A DNA stretch of 64,000 nucleotides, from assembly GCA_016704145.1 (NCBI GenBank), contig JADJAS010000007.1, positions 1,991,659 through 2,055,658 of the forward strand, read 5' to 3'. The notes under the pieces are model-generated. The model worked only from the letters and a program-made list of their open reading frames with translations, had not been told where the DNA came from and ran no database searches. This DNA comes from Rhodocyclaceae bacterium (GTDB taxonomy: Bacteria > Pseudomonadota > Gammaproteobacteria > Burkholderiales > Rhodocyclaceae). Positions 18,347-27,844 of the stretch are shown here, in pieces. The position numbers and the translations under genes were made by a program. Position 1 is the stretch's first letter; each line of letters begins with the position of its first letter.

Positions 18347-18592
18347 ATGGACGAACAGCGGCGCGCCCGGCGTGAACGCCTGCGCTGGCATTGCCGACGT
18401 GCGCTGCTGGAACTGGACATCGTCTTCGAGCGCTTCTGGCGGAGCGCCGGCGAGTTGAGCGAAGACGATGAAGTGGTGCTCGCGGATCTGCTGGCGATGG
18501 AGGATCACGAGCTTTGGTATCTGGTGAGCGGGCAGACCGAGACGGACGATCCGCGCGCCAAGGGCATGGTCGAGCGGTTGCGTCAGGCCTGA
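18347..18592 (+). CDS. sdhE: Succinate dehydrogenase assembly factor 2 (flavinylation factor)
   Basis: The 81-aa helical protein has the SdhE motif RLRWHCRRALLELD near the N-terminus, corresponding to the RGxxE-type surface that docks onto SdhA. It promotes covalent FAD attachment to SdhA. It begins 3 bp after the sdhB stop. Its stop codon lies within a perfect 26-bp palindrome. Confidence 0.93.
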   Translation: MDEQRRARRERLRWHCRRALLELDIVFERFWRSAGELSEDDEVVLADLLAMEDHELWYLVSGQTETDDPRAKGMVERLRQA

Positions 18593-18600
18593 CGCAACCG
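18575..18600. repeat. Perfect 26-bp palindrome across the sdhE stop codon
   Basis: CGGTTGCGTCAGG is followed immediately by its exact reverse complement, with the sdhE TGA at 18590-18592 inside the second arm. In mRNA it would make a GC-rich hairpin between the sdh genes and gltA. No U-tract follows, so simple termination is unlikely. RNA stabilisation or partial read-through control fits better. Confidence 0.7.
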
Positions 18601-18645
18601 CGGAACCGGTAAATAACGAAGGGCGACCTGACAGGGGTTCTTGAA

Positions 18646-19938
18646 ATGAACGCACAACGCATGGCAACGCTGAACGTCGATGGCAAGGCCATCGAGCTTC
18701 CCGTCTATTCCGGCAGCATCGGCCCGGACGTCATCGACGTCCGCTCGCTGTACGGCAAGACCGGCACCTTCACTTTCGATCCGGGTTACATGTCCACGGC
18801 ATCGTGCAAGTCGTCGATCACCTATATCGACGGCGACAAGGGCGAACTGCTCTATCGCGGCTACCCGATCGAACAGCTGGCGGAAAAATGCGACTTCCTG
18901 GAGGTCTGCTACCTGCTCAAGCACGGCGAGCTGCCGAATCTCGCCCAGCGCGAGGACTGGAACAAGCGGGTCAAGCGCCACACCATGGTGCACGAGCAGA
19001 TCACTCGTTTCATGCAGGGCTTCCGCCGCGATTCGCATCCGATGGCGGTGCTGGTCGGCCTGGTCGGTGCGCTGTCGGCCTTCTACCATGACTCGCTGGA
19101 CATCAACAATCCCGAGCACCGCGTGATCGCCGCGGTGCGCCTGATCGCCAAGATGCCGACCATCGTCGCGATGGCCTACAAGTACTCGATTGGCATGCCG
19201 ATGCCTTACCCGAAGAACAGCCTCGACTACACGGCCAACTTCATGCACATGATGTTCAGCAATCCGTGCGAGGACTACGAGCCGAATCCGGTGCTGGTGC
19301 GCGCGCTCGATCGCATCCTGATCCTGCACGCCGACCACGAGCAGAATGCCTCGACCTCGACGGTGCGCCTGGCCGGCTCGTCCGGCGCCAATCCGTTTGC
19401 CTGCATCGCCGCCGGCATTGCCTGCCTGTGGGGGCCGGCCCACGGCGGCGCCAACGAGGCGTGTCTGCGGATGCTTGAGGAAATCGGTGACGTCTCGCGC
19501 GTGCCGGAATACATCAAGCGCGCCAAGGACAAGAACGACGGCTTCAAGCTGATGGGCTTTGGTCACCGGGTGTACAAGAATTTCGACCCGCGCGCCAAGC
19601 TGATGCGCGAAACCTGCCACGAAGTCCTCAATGAACTCGGCCTGCACGACGACCGCCTGTTCAAGCTGGCGCTGGAGCTCGAGCGCATCGCCCTCGAGGA
19701 CGAATACTTCGTCGAGAAGAAGCTTTACCCGAACGTCGACTTCTATTCCGGCATCGTGCAAAAGGCGCTGGGCATCCCGACCCAGCTGTTCACCGGCATT
19801 TTCGCCATGGCCCGCACCATCGGCTGGATTGCCCAGTGGCACGAGATGATCGGTGACCCGGAGCAGAAGATCGGCCGTCCGCGCCAGCTGTATGTCGGCG
19901 CGGCGAGGCGCGACGTGCCGACCATCGAACGGCGATGA
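18646..19938 (+). CDS. gltA: Citrate synthase, type II
   Basis: The 430-aa protein is a hexameric type II citrate synthase. Catalytic residues are visible in HADHEQNASTSTVR, GPAHGGANEACL and GFGHRVYKNFDPRA. It condenses acetyl-CoA with oxaloacetate and is usually NADH-inhibited in this type. It lies 53 bp downstream of sdhE, separated by the palindrome, and upstream of sucA. Confidence 0.98.
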   Translation: MNAQRMATLNVDGKAIELPVYSGSIGPDVIDVRSLYGKTGTFTFDPGYMSTASCKSSITYIDGDKGELLYRGYPIEQLAEKCDFLEVCYLLKHGELPNLAQREDWNKRVKRHTMVHEQITRFMQGFRRDSHPMAVLVGLVGALSAFYHDSLDINNPEHRVIAAVRLIAKMPTIVAMAYKYSIGMPMPYPKNSLDYTANFMHMMFSNPCEDYEPNPVLVRALDRILILHADHEQNASTSTVRLAGSSGANPFACIAAGIACLWGPAHGGANEACLRMLEEIGDVSRVPEYIKRAKDKNDGFKLMGFGHRVYKNFDPRAKLMRETCHEVLNELGLHDDRLFKLALELERIALEDEYFVEKKLYPNVDFYSGIVQKALGIPTQLFTGIFAMARTIGWIAQWHEMIGDPEQKIGRPRQLYVGAARRDVPTIERR

Positions 19939-20005
19939 GTCCGCGGGCAAGGGTGGCCAGCCGCGCTGGCCGCGCTTGGCTCCGACCAGCAGAGGTGACG
20001 ACAAG

Positions 20006-22847
20006 ATGATGAGACAAACATTGGCGAATTCCTACTTGTTCGGCGCCAATGCGCCGTTCATCGAGGAACTCTACGAGCGCTATCTGGACAATCCGGCCGC
20101 CGTCGAGCCGGCGTGGCGCGATTATTTCGACAAGCTGGGCGCCCTGCCTGGCGTCGGAAATTCCACGGCGCCCGATGTGCCGCACGCGCCGGTGATCGCG
20201 TCCTTCGCCCAGCGGGCCAAGGAAGGCACCCTGGCGGCACCCGCCCGTGCAGGCAAGCAGAACGCCGAAAAGCAGGTCAGGGTGCTGCAACTGATCAACG
20301 CCTATCGTTTTCTGGGCAACCGCTGGGCGCAACTGGATCCCCTGAAGCGCCAGGAGCGGCCCGCGGTCGCCGAACTCGATCCATCTTACTACGGCTTCAC
20401 CGAGGCCGACTTGGGGCACGTCTTCCACACCGGCTCGTTCGAGGCCGTCGGCGAATCGGCGACCCTGCGCGAGATTCTCGAAGCCGTGCGGCAGACCTAT
20501 TGCGGCTCGGTGGGCACCGAATACATGCATTTGACGGAGGTCGTGCAGAAGCGCTGGTTGCAGTCGCGGCTGGAAAAGTGCCGCGCCACGCCGGCCCACG
20601 GGCCGGAAGACAAGAAGCGTTTCCTTGAGCGCCTGACCGCGGCCGAGACGCTGGAGCGCTACCTGCACACCCGCTATGTCGGCCAGAAGCGTTTTTCGCT
20701 GGAGGGCGGCGAGTCGCTGATCGTCGCCATGGATCAGTTGATTCGTACTGGCGGCGCCGGCGGCGTCGAGGAGATGGTGATCGGCATGGCGCATCGCGGC
20801 CGGCTCAACGTGCTGGTCAATACGCTGGGCAAGCAGCCGAAGATGCTGTTCGAGGAGTTCGAAGGCAAGAAGGCGCAGGAACTGTCGGCCGGCGATGTCA
20901 AGTATCACCTCGGCTATTCCTCGGACGTGGCGACGCCCGGGCGGTCGATGCACCTGACACTGGCGTTCAATCCGTCGCACCTTGAGATCGTCAATCCGGT
21001 GGTCTGCGGGTCGGTCTATGCGCGGCAGGTGCGACGCGGCGCCACGGGCCGGCGCGAGGTGGTGCCGGTGCTGATCCATGGCGACGCCGCCGTGGCCGGC
21101 CAGGGTGTGAAACCAGGAGATGCTCAACTTCTCGCAGACGCGCGGCTATGGCACGGGCGGCACGGTGCACCTGGTGGTGAACAATCAGATCGGTTTCACG
21201 ACCTCCGACCTGCGCGACTATCGCTCCTCGCTCTACTGCACCGACATCTTCAAGATGGTCGAGGCACCGATCTTCCACGTCAATGGCGACGACCCGGACG
21301 CGGTGGCCTATGTCACGCAGCTGGCGATGGAGTTCCGCCAGGAGTTCGGCAAGGATGTCGTCATCGACATCGTCTGCTTCCGCAAGCTCGGCCACAACGA
21401 GCAGGACGAGCCGATGGTGACGCAGCCCTTGATGTACAAGAAGGTCAATGCACATCCCGGCACGCGCAAACTTTACGCCGAGAAACTGGCGGCCCAGGGC
21501 GTCATCGGCGCCGACGACGGCGAGCGGATGATCAAGGACTATCGCACCGCGCTGGACGAGGGCCGGCACCTGATCGACCCGGTGATTTCCCATCACCAGA
21601 GCAAGTACGCGGTCGACTGGCAGCCGCACGCCAATGTCCCCTATACCGAGAAGTGCGACACCACGGTGCCCGGCAAGGAACTGCTGCGGCTGGTCGAGCG
21701 CGTGACGACGATCCCAGACCACTTCACCCTGCATTCGCGCGTGCAGAAGATCATCGATGATCGTCGACGGATGGGGGCGGGCAAATTGCCGGTCGACTGG
21801 GGCATGGGCGAGACCATGGCCTACGCCACCCTGCTGGCGGCGGGCTACAACGTGCGCATTTCCGGCGAGGACGTCGGCCGCGGCACCTTCTTCCACCGGC
21901 ATGCTGCCCTGCACGATCAGAAGCGCGAAAAGTGGGACGAGGGCACCTACTGGCCGCTCCAGCAGATCCAGGAGAAGCAGGGCTGGTTCCACTGTTTCGA
22001 CTCCGTGCTGTCCGAGGAAGCGGTGCTGGCCTTCGAGTACGGCTTCGCCACCGCCGCCCCGAACGAACTGGTGATCTGGGAGGCGCAGTTCGGCGATTTC
22101 GCCAACGGCGCCCAGGTGGTCATCGACCAGTTCCTCGGCTCCGGCGAAGCCAAGTGGGGCCGGGGCTGCGGCCTGGTCATGCTGCTGCCGCACGGTTACG
22201 AGGGCCAGGGGCCCGAGCACTCGTCGGCGCGGCTCGAACGCTACATGCAGTTGTCCGCCGAGTTCAACTGGGAAGTCTGCCAGCCGTCCACCGCCGCGCA
22301 GATCTTCCATCTGCTGCGCCGGCAGATGCTGCGCCGGCAGCGCAAGCCGCTCATCGTCATGACGCCGAAGTCCCTGCTGCGCCACAAGGATGCGACCAGT
22401 TCGCTCGACGAGCTGGCCGACGGCACCTTCCAGACGGTGATCGGCGAGGTCGACGCGCTGAACGCCAAGAAAGTGACGCGCGTCGTCGCCTGCGCCGGCA
22501 AGATTTACTATGAACTGCTGGCGGCGCGCCGTGAGCGCCAGCTGGACAACGTCGTGCTCCTGCGCATCGAGCAGCTCTATCCGCTCGACGACCGTCGCTT
22601 GTCGGAGGAACTCAGGAAGTATCCCAACGCCAGGCAGATCGTCTGGTGCCAGGAGGAGCCGCTCAACCAGGGCGCCTGGTACGCCAAGCACCACACCCTG
22701 ATGAGTTCCCTTGGCAAGGGGCAGACGCTCGAAGTGGCGGCGCGGCCGGCCTCGGCGTCGCCGGCGGTCGGCTATGCGGCGAAGCACGTTGTCCAGCAGA
22801 AGGAAGTCATCGATGCAGCCCTGGGCGGCGCCGGCCGCACGAACTAA
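20006..22847 (+). pseudogene. sucA: 2-oxoglutarate dehydrogenase E1, interrupted by a +1 frameshift
   Basis: The E1 component of the 2-oxoglutarate dehydrogenase complex decarboxylates 2-oxoglutarate with TPP. The frame from ATG 20006 reads correctly through VLIHGDAAVAGQGV, then shifts at an AAA (21110-21112). The next frame continues exactly with NQEMLNFSQTRGYGTGG and runs to 22847. Removing one A restores the family sequence GQGVNQEMLN and a normal ~946-aa protein. Everything else looks intact, including the TPP-binding region and C-terminus. The alternatives are sequencing error or a very recent mutation; error seems likelier because sucB and lpd downstream are intact. Confidence 0.9.
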
Positions 22848-22862
22848 ACAGAGAGAGAAATC

Positions 22863-24107
22863 ATGATCATCGACGTCAAAGTTCCGCAGCTGTCGGAATC
22901 GGTGTCCGAAGCCACGCTGGTGTCCTGGCACCGCCAGGAAGGCGAAGTCGTCGCGCGCGACGAAAACCTGATCGACATCGAGACCGACAAGGTCGTGCTC
23001 GAACTGCCGGCGCCCGATGCCGGCGTGCTGGTGAAGATCATCAAGGGCAATGGCGAATCGGTGGCCTCGGGCGACGTGATCGCCCAAATCGACACCGCGG
23101 CGAAAGTCAGTGGCGGCGCCACGCCGGCGACGAAGGCCGAAACGGCCCCGGCGCCCGCCGCCAAGCTCGAAGCCAAGGCCGCCGTGGCCGGACCGGCGGC
23201 GCGCAAGCTGATGGAGGAGAAGGGGCTGTCGGCCAGCGAAGTGAAAGGCAGCGGTCCCGGCGGCCGCATCCTCAAGGAAGATGTCACCGGCACGGCCCGG
23301 CCGGTACTCGCGACGGCCGCCGCCAGCGTGGCGCCGCTACTGACTTCGGCGCCGCCGCCGTCGCTGCCGCAGCCGGCGGTCATCGATGCCGACGACATCA
23401 TCGCCGAGCGGCCCGAGCAACGGGTGCCGATGTCCCGCCTGCGCGCGCGCGTGGCCGAGCGGCTGGTGCAGTCGCAGTCGACCAACGCCATCCTGACCAC
23501 CTTCAACGAGGTGAACATGGCGCCGGTCATGGACCTGCGCAACCGCTACAAGGACAAGTTCGAGAAGGAACACGGCGTCAAGCTGGGCTTCATGAGCTTC
23601 TTCGTCAAGGCGGCGGTGCATGCGCTGAAGAAATATCCGGTGCTCAACGCCTCGGTGGACGGCAATGACATCGTCTATCACGGCTACTTCGACATCGGCA
23701 TCGCCGTCGGCAGCCCGCGCGGCCTGGTGGTGCCCATCCTGCGCGACGCCGACCGCTTGTCGCTGGCGCAGATCGAGCAGAAGATCGCCGAATTCGGCGT
23801 CAAGGCCAAGGACGGCAAGCTGTCGCTGGAGGAACTCACCGGCGGTACCTTTTCGATCTCCAACGGCGGCGTGTTTGGCTCGATGCTGTCGACGCCGATC
23901 ATCAACCCGCCGCAGTCGGCGATCCTCGGCATCCATGCCACCAAGGACCGACCGGTGGTCGAGAACGGCCAGATCGTCATCCGGCCGATCAACTACCTGG
24001 CCATGTCCTACGACCATCGCATCATCGACGGCCGCGAGGCGGTGCTCGGCCTGGTGGCGATGAAGGAGGCGCTGGAGGATCCGGCGCGCCTGCTGCTCGA
24101 TCTCTGA
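22863..24107 (+). CDS. sucB: Dihydrolipoyl succinyltransferase, E2 of 2-oxoglutarate dehydrogenase
   Basis: The 414-aa E2 has an N-terminal lipoyl domain with the lipoylated Lys in ETDKVVLELP. An Ala/Pro linker and a peripheral-subunit binding domain (about 117-155, GPGGRILKEDV) follow. The C-terminal catalytic domain has the active-site His in SYDHRIIDGREAV. The first linker contains AAKVSGGATPATKAE, encoded by a variant of the dispersed repeat (23103-23125). It starts 15 bp after sucA. Confidence 0.97.
   Translation: MIIDVKVPQLSESVSEATLVSWHRQEGEVVARDENLIDIETDKVVLELPAPDAGVLVKIIKGNGESVASGDVIAQIDTAAKVSGGATPATKAETAPAPAAKLEAKAAVAGPAARKLMEEKGLSASEVKGSGPGGRILKEDVTGTARPVLATAAASVAPLLTSAPPPSLPQPAVIDADDIIAERPEQRVPMSRLRARVAERLVQSQSTNAILTTFNEVNMAPVMDLRNRYKDKFEKEHGVKLGFMSFFVKAAVHALKKYPVLNASVDGNDIVYHGYFDIGIAVGSPRGLVVPILRDADRLSLAQIEQKIAEFGVKAKDGKLSLEELTGGTFSISNGGVFGSMLSTPIINPPQSAILGIHATKDRPVVENGQIVIRPINYLAMSYDHRIIDGREAVLGLVAMKEALEDPARLLLDL
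23103..23125 (+). repeat. Variant dispersed repeat inside the sucB linker
   Basis: AAAGTCAG is followed by TGGCGGCGCCACGCC, so this copy lacks the CC after the AAAGTCAG core. It encodes KVSGGATP in the flexible linker after the lipoyl domain, a place that tolerates insertions. Relationship to the main repeat is likely but less certain than for the exact copies. Confidence 0.45.
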
Positions 24108-24117
24108 GGAAACGACC

Positions 24118-25569
24118 ATGGCCAACAAGCAATTCGACGTGCTGGTGATCGGCGGCGGCCCCGGCGGCTACGTGGCGGCGATTCGCGCCGCGCAACTCGG
24201 GCTGAGCACGGCCTGCATCGAGCGCGATAGCTACGCCGATCTCAAGGGCGAAGTGCGCCTTGGCGGCACCTGCCTCAACGTCGGCTGCATTCCCTCCAAG
24301 GCGCTGTTGCAGTCATCCGAGCTCTACGATCAGGCCGGCCACTCGTTTGTCATGCATGGTATCGGCCTCGACAGCCTGAAGATCGATATCGGCACCATGA
24401 TCCGGCGCAAGGACAACATCGTCACTCAGCTGACCGCCGGCATCCGCGGGCTGTTCAAGAAGAACAAGGTGACCCTGCTGCCAGGCCATGGCCGCTTCGT
24501 CGGCCGCGACGACGACCGGTGGCAGGTCGAGGTCGTCGGCAAGGACGGCGGCGAGATCGTCGAGGCGAAGAACGTGGTCGTCGCCACCGGCTCGCGGCCG
24601 CGCCATCTCGACGGCATCCCGGTCGACAACAAGATCGTCTGTGACAACGTCGGCGCGCTGTCGCTTGACGCGGTGCCCAAACGATTGGGCGTGATCGGTG
24701 CCGGCGTCATCGGCCTGGAACTGGGTTCGGTGTGGAAGCGCCTTGGCGCCGACGTCACCGTGCTCGAGGCCTTGCCCGATTTCCTGGCTGCGGCCGATGC
24801 CGCCGTGGCCAAGGAGGCGTGGAAGACCTTCACCCAGAAGCAGGGCCTGAAGATCCAGCTCGACGCCAGGATCGGCAAGGTGACGCAAGGCAAGAAGGGC
24901 CGGCATACCCAGGTCACCGTCGAATACGAATGCGGCGACGCGTCGCACGTGCTCGAGTGCGACCGCCTGATCGTCTCTGTCGGCCGCATCGCCAACACCG
25001 ACGGCCTGGGCGCCGAAAATGTCGACCTGGCGCTCGACGAGCGCGGCCGGGTGACGGTGGACGCTCATTGCCAGACCAACCAGCCCGGCATCTGGGCGGT
25101 GGGCGACGTCGTGCGCGGTGCCATGCTGGCGCACAAGGGCATGGAAGAAGGCGTGATGGTCGCCGAGCGCATCGCCGGCCAGGCCGGCCACGTGAACTAC
25201 GAGGCGATTCCCTGGGTCATCTACACCCACCCCGAAATCGCCTGGGTGGGCAAGACCGAGGCGCAGTTGCGCGCCGCCGGCATCGACTTCCGCGTCGGCC
25301 AGATTCCCTTCGCCGCCAACGGCCGCGCGCTGGGCCAGGGTGACACCACCGGTTTCGTCCGCATGTACGCCGACACCGCCACCGACCGCGTGCTTGGCGT
25401 CCACGTGATCGGCAACAATGCCTCGGAGCTGATCGCCGAGGCGGTGGTCGCCATGGAATTCGGCGCCGCCAGCGAGGACATCGCGCGCATTTGTCACGCC
25501 CATCCGACGCTTTCGGAAGTCATGCATGAAGCGGCCCTCGCCGTGGACAAGCGGCCGCTGCATTTCTGA
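24118..25569 (+). CDS. lpdA: Dihydrolipoyl dehydrogenase, E3
   Basis: The 483-aa flavoprotein disulfide reductase has an FAD motif (VIGGGPGGYVAAIRAAQLG), the redox-active disulfide in GGTCLNVGCIPSKAL, an NAD-binding motif (GVIGAGVIGLELGSVW) and the C-terminal His-Glu pair in CHAHPTLSEV. It reoxidises dihydrolipoamide for the 2-oxoglutarate (and possibly pyruvate) dehydrogenase. It is the last gene of the rightward TCA operon, 10 bp after sucB, and is followed by a strong terminator. Confidence 0.97.
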   Translation: MANKQFDVLVIGGGPGGYVAAIRAAQLGLSTACIERDSYADLKGEVRLGGTCLNVGCIPSKALLQSSELYDQAGHSFVMHGIGLDSLKIDIGTMIRRKDNIVTQLTAGIRGLFKKNKVTLLPGHGRFVGRDDDRWQVEVVGKDGGEIVEAKNVVVATGSRPRHLDGIPVDNKIVCDNVGALSLDAVPKRLGVIGAGVIGLELGSVWKRLGADVTVLEALPDFLAAADAAVAKEAWKTFTQKQGLKIQLDARIGKVTQGKKGRHTQVTVEYECGDASHVLECDRLIVSVGRIANTDGLGAENVDLALDERGRVTVDAHCQTNQPGIWAVGDVVRGAMLAHKGMEEGVMVAERIAGQAGHVNYEAIPWVIYTHPEIAWVGKTEAQLRAAGIDFRVGQIPFAANGRALGQGDTTGFVRMYADTATDRVLGVHVIGNNASELIAEAVVAMEFGAASEDIARICHAHPTLSEVMHEAALAVDKRPLHF

Positions 25570-25597
25570 ACCCACGCGGGTAAGCAGGTAACATGGC

Positions 25598-25632
25598 GGC
25601 CACGGGGGCGTCCTCCGTGGCCACTTTTTTTC
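25598..25632 (+). terminator. Intrinsic terminator of the TCA operon
   Basis: The 8-bp stem GGCCACGG / CCGTGGCC (25598-25605 and 25615-25622) is followed by AC and a run of seven T (25625-25631). It lies just after lpdA and ends 2 bp before the zapE start codon. Confidence 0.9.
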
Positions 25633-25633
25633 G

Positions 25634-26767
25634 ATGCCACACACTATCCTCAAGGTCCCCAAGGACGGCATGATCGAAGGCTTCAATGCCGCGATGAACG
25701 CGCGCGGCATCGTCGCCGATCCCGCCCAGCTGATGGCCGCCATGCGCCTCCAGCAGTTCTACGACGAACTGATCGCCTTCAAGGCGGCGCGGCGCACCAA
25801 GTTGCGCAAGATGCTGGCGCGGCCGCGGTTGCCGCGCGGCGTCTGGTTCTGGGGAGGGGTCGGGCGGGGCAAGAGCTTCCTGATGGACTGCTTCTTCGAG
25901 GCGGTGCCCTACCGGCGCAAGCGGCGCGTGCACTTCCACGCCTTCATGCGCGAGATCCACGCGCGCTTGCAGGCCTCGAAGCATGAAGCCGACCCGCTGG
26001 CCGGCGTCGCGGCCCAAGTCGCCAAGGAAACCCGGCTGATGTGCTTCGACGAGTTTCATGTCTCGGATATCGCCGACGCCATGATCCTCGGCCGGTTGAT
26101 GCAGGCGATGTTCGAGGCCGGCGTGCTGTTCTGCATCACCTCCAATTATCCACCCGACGGCCTCTATCCCAACGGCCTGCAACGCGACCGGCTGCTGCCG
26201 ACCATTGCCCTGCTCAACGAGCGTCTCGATGTCATCCGCATCGATGCCGGCATCGATTACCGCCTGCGGGCGCTGGAGCAGGCCGATATCTACCGTGTGC
26301 CGGCCGACGCGGCCGCCGAGGCGCAGATGATGACGACCTTCAGCCGTATCGCCAGCGGCGGCGGCCACGTGCGGCCGCTCGTGGTCGCCGGTCGCGATCT
26401 GCCGGTCATTCATCGCGCGCCCGGCGTGGTCTGGTTCGACTTCGCCACGCTCTGCGGCGGACCGCGCTCGCAGAACGACTACCTCGAGATCGCGCACAAT
26501 TTTCACACCGTGTTTCTCTCCGACGTGCCGCGCATGAGCCGCGAGCGTGCGTCCGAGGCGCGCCGTTTCACCTGGCTGGTCGATGTCTTCTACGATCATC
26601 GCGTCAAGCTGGTGGCGACCGCCGAGTGCCTGGCGGAGGCGCTCTACACCGAGGGCACGCAGGCCGTCGAGTTCCAGCGCACCGTTTCGCGACTGATCGA
26701 AATGCGCTCCCACGAGTATCTCGCCAGTGGCCACCGCCGGTTCGAGACGCACACCGCGCCAGCGTGA
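25634..26767 (+). CDS. zapE: Cell division protein ZapE (AFG1-like ATPase)
   Basis: The 377-aa P-loop ATPase of the AFG1/ZapE family has Walker A GGVGRGKS (about 74-81) and Walker B LMCFDEFHV, with the family segment VRPLVVAGRDLPV. ZapE stabilises or destabilises Z-rings during late division in proteobacteria. ATG 25634 directly follows the terminator and has no Shine-Dalgarno, so translation may start from a leaderless or internal site such as ATG 25670. A promoter must lie within lpdA or the terminator region. Confidence 0.9.
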   Translation: MPHTILKVPKDGMIEGFNAAMNARGIVADPAQLMAAMRLQQFYDELIAFKAARRTKLRKMLARPRLPRGVWFWGGVGRGKSFLMDCFFEAVPYRRKRRVHFHAFMREIHARLQASKHEADPLAGVAAQVAKETRLMCFDEFHVSDIADAMILGRLMQAMFEAGVLFCITSNYPPDGLYPNGLQRDRLLPTIALLNERLDVIRIDAGIDYRLRALEQADIYRVPADAAAEAQMMTTFSRIASGGGHVRPLVVAGRDLPVIHRAPGVVWFDFATLCGGPRSQNDYLEIAHNFHTVFLSDVPRMSRERASEARRFTWLVDVFYDHRVKLVATAECLAEALYTEGTQAVEFQRTVSRLIEMRSHEYLASGHRRFETHTAPA

Positions 26768-26859
26768 TTGTCATGCACCCGGCGGCGCTTGCAAGATGCC
26801 GCCGGCAGTCGGTTAGAATCGACGCGACCCCGGCCTGTTGCCGACCCAGGAGTGCCCGC

Positions 26860-27345
26860 ATGTTGCAGCCCGGCCAACCCGCGCCGCTGTTCTCGCTGCC
26901 CGACGCCGACATGGAGATGTTTGATCTCCGCTCGCTGCATGGCAAGCGAAGCGCCGTGGTGTTCTTCTATCCGAAGGACGGCACGCCTTACTGCACGCAG
27001 GAAGCCATCGAGTTCTCGGATCACGAGGAAGAGTTCAACCGCCAGGGCTGCGTCATCCTCGGCATCTCGCGCGACGACTGCCTGGCCCATGCCGAGTTCC
27101 GCGACCGGAACGGCCTGTCGATTCGCCTGCTGTCAGACGTCGATGGCAAGGTCGGTCACCAGTACGGCGTCTATCACTATCGCGAGAAGGACGGCCACCG
27201 CAAGCTGTTTGTCCAGCGCTCGACGTTCATCATCGATCGCCAGGGCGTCGTCCGCCACGCGCTCTACGAAGTGGCCGCCAAGGGACATGCCGCCGAGGTC
27301 TATCAACTGGTCAAGCAGATCAACGGAAAGAAGGCCTCATCATGA
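26860..27345 (+). CDS. Bcp/PrxQ-type peroxiredoxin
   Basis: The 161-aa thioredoxin-fold protein has the peroxidatic Cys in KDGTPYCTQEA (T-x-x-C). Further Cys at RQGCVILG and RDDCLAHA could act as resolving residues. It reduces hydroperoxides in the cytoplasm. ATG 26860 has a Shine-Dalgarno (AGGAG). Its stop overlaps the next gene's start (ATGA), so the two are translationally coupled. Confidence 0.9.
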   Translation: MLQPGQPAPLFSLPDADMEMFDLRSLHGKRSAVVFFYPKDGTPYCTQEAIEFSDHEEEFNRQGCVILGISRDDCLAHAEFRDRNGLSIRLLSDVDGKVGHQYGVYHYREKDGHRKLFVQRSTFIIDRQGVVRHALYEVAAKGHAAEVYQLVKQINGKKASS

Positions 27346-27827
27346 AGATCGCCAGGAACACCGTCGTCACCCTCGACTACCGCGTCACCGACAGCGACGG
27401 CAATACCGTCGATGAAGGCGAGCAGCCCATCGTCTACCTGCACGGCGGTTATGACGGCATCTTCCCGCGCATCGAAGAGGCTCTGCAGGGCAAGGCCATC
27501 GGCGCCGTGCTGGAGCTCAAACTGCAACCGGAGGATGCCTTCGGCGACTACGACGCCGAGCTTGTCGTCGTCGAGCCGCGCTCGCTGTTTCCCGACAACA
27601 TCGAAGTCGGCATGCAGTTCGAGCGCGCCGGCGAGGATGGCGACGTCGACGGCGAGCTGTACACCATCACCGATATCGCGGAAGACAAGGTGGTGGTCGA
27701 CGGCAACCATCCGCTGGCCGGCATGGCGCTGGTCTTCTCGTGCACCGTCGCCGGGGTGCGGCAGGCAACCGCCGAGGAAATCGGCCACGGCCACATCCAT
27801 GGGCCGGGGGCGCACCACCACCACTGA
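27342..27827 (+). CDS. SlyD-like FKBP-type peptidyl-prolyl isomerase
   Basis: The 161-aa protein has an FKBP domain with an inserted IF chaperone domain (DYDAELVVVEPRSLFPDNIEVGMQFE), closing with VDGNHPLAGMALVF. The SlyD metal-binding tail is very short here but still His-rich (GHGHIHGPGAHHHH), so it may bind nickel weakly. It folds proteins and could help metal insertion. The stop codon TGA lies in an imperfect copy of the dispersed repeat (CACTGACTTTG on the plus strand). Confidence 0.9.
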   Translation: MKIARNTVVTLDYRVTDSDGNTVDEGEQPIVYLHGGYDGIFPRIEEALQGKAIGAVLELKLQPEDAFGDYDAELVVVEPRSLFPDNIEVGMQFERAGEDGDVDGELYTITDIAEDKVVVDGNHPLAGMALVFSCTVAGVRQATAEEIGHGHIHGPGAHHHH

Positions 27828-27844
27828 CTTTGCTCGGGGCTGCT

